A stretch of 10,131 nucleotides of DNA from assembly GCA_004151065.3 (NCBI GenBank), contig NWUY0300002502.1, forward strand, positions 1-10,131, in the 5' to 3' direction. The stretch comes from Larix sibirica. Lineage: Eukaryota; Streptophyta; Pinopsida; Pinales; Pinaceae. A model generated the notes under the pieces. The model was not told where the DNA came from. It ran no database searches and was given only the letters and a program-made list of their open reading frames with translations. The translations under genes and the position numbers were made by a program. Below are positions 1 to 8,432 of this stretch, piece after piece (position 1 is the first letter of the stretch; each line of letters opens with the position of its first letter).

Positions 1-250
1 TAGGTTTCCATTATTTATCATTTTGCTCACAAGGTTGATTGTTTAGGGCCATTATATTTTCAGTCATGCCTAAAGGGAACCGATTAGATAGGTAAACCAA
101 TATTTGGTGTTGCCTGAGTTGCACCTATGATAATTTATAACATGTTTCTGCACGTGGCATGTGCAAAACAATTAGAAGTGCTTCTTTTGAAGATTCCCAT
201 GCATCTGCTTTGCAAGAATTCCATGTACTTGAAGATTTTTTGGAATTCAT
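1..250. other. No gene recognised (left edge)
   Basis: AT-rich sequence with no frame I can assign. On the plus strand a short frame running to a stop at the TGTTAG at 261 includes the peptide SHASALQEFHVLEDFLEF. If the neighbouring LTR boundary is real, this would be where the end of a retrotransposon polyprotein should lie. I do not recognise it as a Copia reverse transcriptase/RNase H tail, so I make no call. Confidence 0.3.
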
Positions 251-424
251 AGATGGAGATTGTTAGAATACAGTGGGTAGATAATTTTTATCCCTCGATT
301 TGTTTGGGAGTTGGAACCCCTCTTCCCTTCTCTTCATACTTTCAATTTACCACTTTTTTTGTTTCTTGTTTATTTCTCTCTAAAAAGATTTAGCTTACTG
401 GGCACACTTTATAAGTTCTTTCTC

Positions 425-432
425 TATATATA
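425..432 (+). promoter_or_regulatory. TATA-box-like motif
   Basis: The run TATATATA lies within CTCTATATATAGAAC, which resembles a plant TATA box. It falls inside the candidate LTR, where a Pol II promoter would be expected. No downstream transcript can be identified, and such motifs are common by chance in AT-rich DNA. Confidence 0.25.
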
Positions 433-741
433 GAACATGAGAAAATTCCCTTCATTGTTGCTTCTTGGTGTTCCTTTTTTTAGGGGTATTTGTTTTGTAT
501 ACAACTTCTTGAAGTTTATTAAGATGGGGTGATACGCGTAGTATGCTCAATACCAAATATTCCTAGTTGTAAAATAAGTCTTTGGTAATGGTAAGAAGTG
601 TCTTCCATATGTTTTGAACTAGCTAATTTATGTAATTTGATGAGGGTGGGCACAACAACTTTTTATTCAATGGACTACTAGATAGATTGACCATATTTGT
701 TGAATTTTGATTGAGTATTTGAATTTCTAATTTGGCAATAA

Positions 742-759
742 TATATTAATATTAATATA
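742..759. repeat. Perfect 18-base AT palindrome
   Basis: TATATTAATATTAATATA equals its own reverse complement. It consists only of A and T in a region of high AT content. No role is implied, and it could mark an element edge or be chance. Confidence 0.8.
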
Positions 760-779
760 CAAGAATTTTGAAGATAACA

Positions 780-1480
780 ACATCCAAAATCTCCTCTATA
801 AATAGTAGTGAGTTCAATGTTTCCTCTTAAATGTCTCAAGCTTTGATTAATTTAGACATCTTGTTTGAATCCCTTAATGGAGTTCAACATTTGAATATAC
901 AAAACTAAAATAATTAAATGCATATGTTAACCATAAAATATAGGTTTTATAACCCATATACCCCATGCCAATACTCATCATAGAATTTCAAAGTTATGGA
1001 AACATTTCACAACAATGCTCTTATTTTCCATCTTCCACGTCTTTAACGATGGGAACCTTACAAACATAGGTTTCAACAGTTTAAGGCCCAAATGAACGGT
1101 GCACTATTTCAAAGAGTAGCCAAAGTATACAAATCCACTTCTCGAAGGGAATGGTGCGCAAATATTTGAATGACAAGAGTTTATATGTCAAAACTTAATT
1201 TAGGCTAAATCAAAACCCATTTTCTGCCCACAATGCGTGCCAACAAAATTTTGGTTAAAATAAAAACCCAATAATGTTTTGAAACCTCGCACCAATAATA
1301 AAAACACATATCATGTGGCATATTATGACTTTAAACACCGTGCAAAAAAATTATGGTTTAATAAACCACACATCAAATGTATAAAATTCACATACATCGA
1401 ACCTTGGATCTTGATGCTAAATCCTGAATATGTGACCATAGAGAACTTGGACTTCGTCTTTTAGAAACTCATTCCCTTGC
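780..1480. other. AT-rich stretch without a gene
   Basis: No gene, repeat or RNA is recognisable. A 61-codon plus-strand frame opens at 1279 but starts with TTG, matches no family I know, and is rich in Lys, Asn and Tyr as expected of random AT-rich sequence. Confidence 0.5.
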
Positions 1481-2130
1481 GCTGTGTAGTGGCCCATGTG
1501 GCCACGGTCAACATTGGCATTCAAACCCATCCAAGCCCTCATTTTTTGCATTGTTCCATGTGACATGGTGCTTCAACTAGAAAATACCTAGTTGCCATGG
1601 TGGAAATGGCCCTTGGCTTCATGGGCTAGCATATGCCCTTTGTTTTCTTCGGTGATATGCCCCGATGTTATGCAAACTTGGAACTAGGTGCTTTGGCCTT
1701 TAATGTTTCTTGGCCCACGCTCTCGTGCTTGAGCCCATTGGCACCATGGCGCTTCAACAAAGGAGATCCCCAACACCCTTCGGCCCGCATCTCGGCCCTG
1801 TAGAGTGCAAAGTTTCGGCCCCACTTCTCAATCCTTTGAATCTCTTCAGCTCTTAGCACTGTGCTATGATGCTAGAGCCTCTGTCAACTGGCAGTCCCTC
1901 TCGGTACTGTGTAATGGAAATACCATCAAATTACTTGCCCCTGTGCTCTGAGCTAACAAACCAACTCTGCGCTATAGAATAACTCGGCCTTCTGTTGCAT
2001 CCTTGCAACCCTGCAACACAAAAGCTTTCACGTCGAACATCGTTCCAAGGTCCACCAAACCGACGCAATGACAAAATCATTGTGATGGGAGATTGGAGTT
2101 TGCAGGTTTGAGGAGTGACCTACCTAATCT
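1481..2130. other. GC-richer block of unknown origin
   Basis: Base composition changes sharply from the flanks: GGCCC, CGGCC and GCCCA-type words recur (for example 1490-1520, 1730-1830), giving roughly half GC by eye against about a third in neighbouring DNA. On the minus strand a 63-codon frame (1668-1859) begins MLRAEEIQRIEKWGRNF and matches nothing I recognise. The block lies downstream of the minus-strand gag relic, where further gag or pol sequence of the same element could be expected. I cannot show this from motifs. It may be part of an old retroelement or a separate insertion. Confidence 0.35.
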
Positions 2131-2330
2131 TGATATTGAGGACCTTCTTCTGGAAGCACATCCGCAATATCTAAGGTGATTTGCAAGCTTTCTAGTCTTG
2201 AGACTACAATTATTTATACTTCTTTTGAGTGAGGGGCTATAGGGGTGTGACCACAAACTACTTGGTGGCTAGGTCATATCTTGGTATCAATATAGACTTT
2301 TCCTGTGATTCCAAGCTTTCCATGCTCACC

Positions 2331-2516
2331 TCATTCTGAGTGCTAGACCTCCAAAAGTTTGAATGTCAAATTTCCTAGCAAGTCCTTGAACCTATGGCCA
2401 TAATCACAAATAGTTTCTCCAACCATTTGCTTGATATCCTTTATCTCTAACACGCATTGCTACTTTGATTTAGGGCTTTTAAATTCCCTAAATAAAATAT
2501 TTACTAATCTCATCCA
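2331..2516 (-). pseudogene. Decayed Ty3/Gypsy-like gag fragment
   Basis: Read on the minus strand, one frame of 62 codons gives LFREFKSPKSK, a stop, QCVLEIKDIKQMVGE, then YGHRFKDLLGNLTF, a stop and HSE. This follows the conserved core of plant retrotransposon gag (Retrotrans_gag type): a Phe-rich segment with F..EFK, an E-[IL]-KxIKQ helix, Gly-Glu, then Y..RFK.L...LTF. In intact elements Gag packages element RNA into cytoplasmic particles. Nonsense codons lie at 2460-2462 and near 2343, and a further stop follows HSE at 2331-2333, so this cannot be expressed. No zinc knuckle, protease or polymerase domain is recognisable on either side, so only a remnant survives. The assignment rests on remembered family patterns. 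Confidence 0.6.
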
Positions 2517-3312
2517 AAGTTCTCACTTGTCCCACAGGGGAAACTTGATTTCATTATATTACATACAACACCAACTCCCATGTTAGTTTCCTTAGTAAAT
2601 GCTTGGATGGAAGAGTGGCCCTGACCAACTCGCCTTTGCCCGAAATCCAGCTAATCGTCTCCCTTCCCTCCGAACAATCCTTGTGGCCAGAGCTAGATTA
2701 GTTACAATCGGTTTCCTTATTGGAGTTTTTACCTCCACCTAGATCTGTAACAATGTTATCGTTCAAAAGCTAAGGTAGGTATCCATGACGTAGGATGGGG
2801 AGGACATTGAGACGTTTTTAAAGACTTTTTTTGCCTTCCTCCTTCAACTCAACCCTTACTAATTTATTAGAGAGGGGGGAGTGAACAACCACATAAGCCC
2901 TATTGAACACAGAGAGGGATATGTATAAGGGAATCGGGGAGATCAATTTTTGTCAAAATAGCAATTTGCAGTGCTCAGATCGCAATTTCGGCGATCTAGA
3001 TAGTTTTAAAATTGGGTAATTAGTCTAGAACCGGCAACCCCAATGGTTGAAATTACAAAAATGCGAAAATAGCAATTTCCAACAAAATTTTTAACCAGTT
3101 TTAGATCCAAAATCTCCGGAAAAGCGGGGCGTTTTGGTTTTAGGATCTAAAAATAATAGCTCATTTGAGGAATGCTCAGACTGAGGCTAATAAACTGCTG
3201 ATTAGAGCCAAACATATCTTGGATCTGCAACTTGTTAAAACAACAAACTCAAAAGTTGGTTATGTAGGTTTGTAGTTATTGGGGATAAGCCTTCTTTGTT
3301 TTATGATCTAAG
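2517..3312. other. No gene; possibly retroelement leader
   Basis: This lies on the 5' side of the minus-strand gag relic, so it may include the N-terminal part of gag and the leader or LTR of that element. The minus strand at about 2590-2640 can be read as SGKGELVRATLPSKHLL, which is coding-like but unplaced. The part from 2940 to 3160 is rich in AAAATAGCAATTT-type words that recur twice (about 2956 and 3066). I find no clear LTR ends or primer-binding site. Confidence 0.3.
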
Positions 3313-3410
3313 ACTATGATTACACAGGATTTCACGTAACTGGTCCTTTGACACCGTCGCCACTATGATTACATAGGATTTCACGTAACTGGTCCTTACA
3401 CACCATCACT
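3313..3410. repeat. 49-base direct tandem duplication
   Basis: Two adjacent 49-base copies (3313-3361 and 3362-3410) both start ACTATGATTACA and share GGATTTCACGTAACTGGTCC. They differ at six positions or so, mostly in the last 15 bases. There are only two copies, and I see no complete third; a partial echo, AGCTGGTCCTTCGCCAGGAT, occurs near 3469-3488. This looks like a local duplication such as a minisatellite seed rather than a transposon. Confidence 0.93.
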
Positions 3411-3772
3411 AGTGGATGGATAACCATGTTAGGTCTTTTTATTTGCGGGCAGGCTCTATGTCTGCTAGCTGGTCCTTCGCCAGGATGATTTTCTTCTAAC
3501 GGTCAATGATTTGCTGGATGATGTTATGCTAACGTGTTGCACCGATTTTTTTCTGTTCTCTCTCCTGTGATCTCACCTGATATCTGGTTTTTGTTATTTG
3601 CTTACTAGGTTTCCTCAGGTATTTCTTTCCTTGCAAATGGAGGATATGAAATAAGCTACGCACTTTAATTTGGCAAGGATTCCTAAGTCGCCTATAAATA
3701 TCTGAGGAAATTCCATTTCCATAGAAAAACCAACGGTATCTACAACCTTTGCCATGATTTGAGATCTTCGAG

Positions 3773-3990
3773 TATGCCAAGTGCCAAAATCTAGAGGATA
3801 CACGAAAGTGTTTGACAAAATGCCAAAGCTGAATGTCTACTCTTGGATTGTCCTGATAAGTGCGTATGCCAGACCCAGGGGATGTAATGAAGCTCTCAGC
3901 CTCTATGAGTGGTGAGCCTTGCCCACAAATTGATACACGATAGCAGTTGATCAGAAAGCTTAAAGCACATGGAATGGGTATAGTGCATGG
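3773..3990 (+). pseudogene. DYW-type pentatricopeptide repeat (PPR) gene relic
   Basis: Intact members are nuclear-encoded proteins that bind and edit RNA in chloroplasts or mitochondria. Three blocks remain, in order. First comes YAKCQNLEDTRK at 3773-3808, the helix-turn that precedes a repeat in PLS-type PPR proteins. After loss of one base near 3805-3807 comes KVFDKMPKLNVYSW at 3805-3846, continuing LISAYAR and NEALSLYE and ending in a TGA at 3913-3915. This is a near-textbook PPR motif. Third, at 3923-3973, in the first block's frame, are PQID, a TAG, and LIRKLKAHG. They match the E+/early DYW segment (HPQID..IYA..L..L...MK..GY), with about four codons missing. The other repeats, the E domain and the DYW deaminase motifs (HxE, CxxC, final DYW) are absent, so about 220 bases represent a protein usually of 600-900 residues. 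Family membership of the repeat is well supported; the E+/DYW block is a weaker match. Confidence 0.78.
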
Positions 3991-4007
3991 ATGTGGCTGC
4001 TTCATTC

Positions 4008-4925
4008 AATATCTATTTCTCGTTGCTTGTTTTCTTTTTCTTGTTGCTTAGTTCATTTTGGTTATGGTCAAATTTCTGCATACTATTTCAAAGTTCCACA
4101 ACATATGATGGCAGTAATATGTTCTGTGTGATTTCCAAAGCGATTGCAGGTTTATGGTATGAAGTCATGGTGTTGAGACTTTGAAATAGAGAGAGACAAT
4201 CTCTGTTCAAATCAAGGGTACCCTACAACAAGCTTTCCCCTGCTTTCCTTGGAGCCTATCAATGTAAAATGGAGTCGCCCAGACTTGAAGTCAACACCTT
4301 TGGTATTGTTTTAGAGGTTGATCGTGCTTTCTTTTTCATTATCGAACACAGTGGAAAAGGTAATAACTCAAAACGATGTCCCTATTGATTGTGGTAATGC
4401 TGTGTAAATCCTGGTAACCTTCTGCTAGAAATTCCAGTGTTAAAAGAAAAAAACAATTTCCTGTAGAATCTGATTTCCAGATTTGTGAATTTTTTTGCAT
4501 AGTATACCTGAGTAAATATTGGTTTAGATTTTAAATGATCTGCAACATCAAAAGGAAACCTAGAAACATTAATTGAAACCAAAGTTTTAATTCCATCACA
4601 AGCATGACATTTTTGCATTTTCATAGGCCAAGGTGGTGTACAACTGAAGAGAATTTTGACATAGATTTTCAGAAAAACCCGAGCTGCATTGTATTTGGTA
4701 CCCTTTGAACCCAATCAAAGAAGTGCTATAAGTCAGTTTACAGTGCCCATTGCAGTCCCTTTAATCTCCGTAGCAGTCGCATCACTTTTATTTTTCTGCA
4801 TAATGCCAATCCCCAAATATTTTTTCACAAATGACAAAGAATGTCTCAATAAATGGAAACATCTTTTGCTAACCTAGTGAAGAGGAGGTAAAATAGCAGC
4901 TATGCTTTCAGTAGTGGTTAGCACA
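4008..4925. repeat. Tandem duplication of about 917 bases, copy 1
   Basis: The unit starts AATATCTATTTCTCGTTGCT and ends with AGTAGTGGTTAGCACAA. Copy 2 follows head to tail. Over a 340-base stretch compared by eye (from 4380) there are roughly 17 differences, about 95% identity. Open frames exist on both strands: minus 4382-4714 (110 codons, starting MGSKGTKYNAARVFLK), and plus, read after a TGA near 4185, with SLFKSRVPYNK and MESPRLEVNTF. I recognise neither protein. In the 110-codon minus frame nearly all base differences between copies change the amino acid, which argues against it being a selected gene. Confidence 0.95.
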
Positions 4926-5842
4926 AATATCTATTTCTCGTTGCTTGTTTTGTTTTTATTGTTTCTTAGTTCATTTTGGTTATGATCAAATTTCTGCATA
5001 CTGTTTCCAAGTTCCACGACATATGATGGCAGTATATGTTCTATGTGATTTCCAAAGCGATTGCAGGTCTATGGTATGGAAGTCATGGTGTTGAGACTTT
5101 GAAATCGAGAGAGCGCATCTCTGTTCAAATCAAGGGTACGCTACAGCAAGCTTTCCCCTGCTTTCCTTGGAGCCCATCAATGTAAAATGGAGTCGCCCAG
5201 ACTTGAAGTCAACACCTTTGGTAGTGTTTTAGAGGTTGATCGTGCTTTCTTTTGCATTATCGAACACAGCGGAAAAGGTAATAACTCAAAACGATGTCCC
5301 TATTGATTGTGGTAATGCTGTTTAAATCCTGGTAACCTTCTGCTGGAAATTCCAGTGTTAAAAGAAAAATCGATTTCCTGTAGAATGTGATCTCCAGATT
5401 TATGAATTTTTTTGCATAGTATACCTGAGTAAATATTGGGTTAGCTTTTAAATGATCTGCAACATCAAAAGGAAACCTAGAAACATTAATTGAAACCAAA
5501 GTTTTAATTCCATCACAAACATGACATTTTTGCATTTTCATAGGCCAAGGTGGTGCACAACTGAAGAGAATTTCGACATAGGTTTTCAGAAAAAAACGAG
5601 CTGCATTGTATTTGCTACCCTTTGAACCCAATCAAAGAAGTGCTATAAGACAATTACGGTGCCCATTGCAGTCCTTTTAATCTCCCTAGCAGTCACATCA
5701 CTTTTATTTTTCTGCATAATGCTAATCCCCAAATATTTTTTCACAAATGACAAAGAATGTCTCAATAAATGGAAACATCTTTTGTGAACCTAGTGAAGAG
5801 GAGGTAAAATAGCAGCTATGATTTTAGTAGTGGTTAGCACAA
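4926..5842. repeat. Tandem duplication of about 917 bases, copy 2
   Basis: This is the second head-to-tail copy, opening with AATATCTATTTCTCGTTGCT exactly as in copy 1 and ending GTAGTGGTTAGCACAA before the sequence diverges at ACATTTTG. The minus frame is open for 124 codons (5257-5631, MGSKGSKYNAARFFLK), longer than in copy 1 because a stop has been lost downstream. The plus frame again reads MESPRLEVNTF and EHSGKGNNSKRC. No terminal inverted repeats, LTRs or target-site duplications mark the unit, so unequal crossing-over or replication slippage is likelier than transposition. The unit could derive from an intron or exon fragment of an unrecognised gene. Confidence 0.95.
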
Positions 5843-8432
5843 ACATTTTGTTTGATGTAGTTGTAACAGAGGTTAAGTTATTTCCCAACAGTTTTTCTTG
5901 CTTTTGTAGGCACTTGATTCTTTCCATGATGGTTCAAGAGATGTATATAGTTATCCAAAAACAATGGTGCTTTCTCATTCCCTATCATACCTTTGAGTCT
6001 TATGGCTACCTACTCCATCACAAATACCTAAAATCAATGCACTCAATACTTATAGGACTCTCAAAGTTTCTTCTACAACCATGGAATGTGAACTTAGTCC
6101 CAACATAGCATCATCACTTAAACCACTAGCCAATTTTTCAATTTAAGAAATCAAGAGTTCACTATGAAGAGATGGCATGGTGGTGAGCTTCTTCAGCATT
6201 TCTACTGTGAATGATTACACCAGATCTGCCCATATCTCTTGTGCTAGAAGTTTACATATGTTTTGTATCTTTAATGCACATCTACTATTGGATAATGTAC
6301 TATATACGAAGGTGTAAAGTGGTTATGTATTACATAAATACAATATATGATAGATAAGAATTAAACAACACATGACATATAGCAGTGGGAAATGGAAAAA
6401 ATAAGAGTAACATTCTTAGCATGGTTGAAAGGATTTATCTGTTTGACTTTTGTGGTCAGTCACAATCATGGTCCTCAAGTTCGTCGAGTTCAAAACTAAG
6501 ATTGCAAGATTGGATTCTTTAATTCTAGAAACTAATTCCTTTCCTACAGATAACCCACCCCTTTAATTACAACACAGTAATGCCTTGGAAGAACCTTTCC
6601 CATCTTATTAATGGCCGTTGGATTTGAATTGTGACCAACTGTACAGGGGAAATGCTTCATTCCATTAAATATGTTTCATTGAAAATGGATCACTCCCCAC
6701 ATCCAAAATTTTATTTAGGTCATTCACTGAATATTCTTGTAAGTCCTTTCTCCAATAAAGGTTGTGAACAAATATTAGTCAGTGGGTTTTCTATGCAAAA
6801 CCATGTCAAAAGAAAAAGTTGCACCTAATGTCTAAAATTCATTTCTCTTATTTAGATTGAACAAGGATTCCCAATCCTTCTAGTGGGCCTTTGAAATTTG
6901 TTTCTTAATTGTTGTGATTATATTAGACAGTCTCAGGTATGTCCCCTTTGGGAGAAATTCAAATGAAAAGAAACGTTTTCCACCCTTGATTGTTTCCATT
7001 TATTGAAACTTACATAATGGTGTAGTCTTTAATACTACATCAAAAGATTGGTTCTTAAGTGGTTCCTTGTAGCTAGCATCGTTCCTTGTGTAGAAAACTA
7101 ACTATTTCTTATGAGGTGGGTTTCCCTATAGATTGCATGAGAGTGACTACACGTAACATTGCATTCTTCAGAATTCTTCTATGTGTTTGTGGACAGATCA
7201 TTAGGAAATGTTTGCAATCCCCTGTAAATGAGCAAGATCGATGTTAATTCTTTTGTCCCCGAGTAATATGTTTTGCATTGCTCAAAGTTTTATTTCTCAA
7301 CTGCTGATATTAATTGCACTAGTGACAATAAAACCAATCCTTTCTTCCAAGCTCCATATTTGTGGAAGCATATATCAGGGGTTTGTCCCTCTAGGTCTTG
7401 TTTATGTTGTTTCTAATTAATAAAATCAGCACATGAAACCAAATTAGATAGGGCACGTGCTTCTCTATAAGGACCCAAAAGTGTTCAAGAACAATGAACA
7501 AACAATAAAATAAATTATGAGGGTCGAGATTAGTTTCCTGGCCCTCCAAGTAGAAATATGATGTAAATAAGATTCCAACTCTGCTCAAACTTCCACATAA
7601 CTAGTCCTCAAATCTTCCTCCAAACCACTGCCACACAATTGCTAACTACACTGAAGTAAACTCGTCCTATATCCAATTATAGGCCTATATGTATGCCAAA
7701 GGTTTGAAATATTCCAAACAGAGCTTCAATGTAGCACATCTCTCTCTCAATTGTTGTCTTTTCCTTGGAACAATTAACATGCATGCACAACAAGCTGAAA
7801 TTAGAGGTCACCAAGGTGCAATTTCCAAAGATATCACTACTTTGGATCATGCATGGATTGAACCCACAAATAGGAGGCCAAGTCAGCCTCAATTACCTCT
7901 AATTATGATCAACAACTAGTTGGAAATAGGACTCAAAAGATAATTTCTCTCTTGGGATATTGTTGTTGTTTGCATTGAAATCACGAGAAAGCAACCACAA
8001 AAGCCTCATTAAGGCATTGATTCCCCAAAATACATGTTGTTTATTAACAATAAAAGAATCCTCTGCTAGAAATAGTGAAATATGTGACTTTTTCTAATTG
8101 TATACATCTCAAAACTTGTTGGAGACTGCCTCTAAAACGCTCCTCCTTGCTAAAAATCCTCATTTTTTTAATAATAGCAATAATGATCTGTGGAAAATAT
8201 ACCTAACCAGGGTGCACTCCATGAAAATGGTTGTATACATGGATGAGATGATAAGTTTGCTTGAAACTCCTCCTCTAGAGTGTGAACTCTTTCCAAGAGT
8301 TTTGTTGTTTTCATGGTTGAAACTTGAAACACAACATCTGCATTATTGTTTTATATTGAATCTGGAAAACGATGAATTAAAATGCTAGAGCGCAAAAATT
8401 AATTTCTTTAACCAACCTAGTGGAAGGACCCG
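5843..8432. other. Long stretch without a recognisable gene
   Basis: About 2.6 kb of AT-rich sequence with no gene, RNA or transposon I can name. Short frames exist. The plus frame from 5910 reads ALDSFHDGSRDVYSYPKTMV before a TGA, preceded by a splice-acceptor-like CTTTTGTAG. The plus frame 7689-7919 has 76 codons from a TTG and contains HAQQAEIRGHQGAISK. The plus frame 8098-8388 has 96 codons, also from a TTG, and includes DLWKIYLTRVHSMK. None matches a family I know. The last lies just upstream of the AK-HSDH relic but does not resemble its aspartokinase half. Confidence 0.4.

Larger units (their letters stand above)
251..779 (+). mobile_element. Possible Copia-type LTR start (purine tract plus TGTTAG)
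   Basis: The purine-rich AGATGGAGAT at 251-260 runs straight into TGTTAGAATA at 261-270. Plant Copia elements typically have this arrangement of polypurine tract followed by the 3' LTR, whose first bases are TG. A TATA-like run at 425-432, about 165 bases in, suits an LTR promoter. The right edge is uncertain: I place it provisionally at the ATAACA near 774-779 only because LTRs end in CA, and no target-site duplication or second LTR is visible in the window. The polyprotein that should precede it is not recognisable, so this may be a decayed fragment or a chance match. Confidence 0.27.

Noticed and set aside
3529-4005. 158-codon minus-strand open frame
   Set aside because: It overlaps the plus-strand PPR relic, whose motifs are recognisable; the minus translation is its antisense shadow and matches no family.
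4195-4230. GTTCAAATC within the duplicated unit as a tRNA T-loop
   Set aside because: No acceptor stem, D-arm or anticodon arm can be built around it.
4008-5842. The paired 0.9-kb copies as the two LTRs of a retrotransposon
   Set aside because: They are directly adjacent with no internal region, do not begin TG and end CA, and lack a target-site duplication.
5818-6108. 96-codon plus-strand open frame starting at the end of duplicate copy 2
   Set aside because: No recognisable domain; hydrophobic, AT-driven composition, and another frame of the same stretch looks equally coding-like.
8098-8388. 96-codon open frame just upstream of the AK-HSDH relic, considered as its N-terminal part
   Set aside because: It shows none of the aspartokinase or ACT-domain motifs expected upstream, and starts only from TTG.
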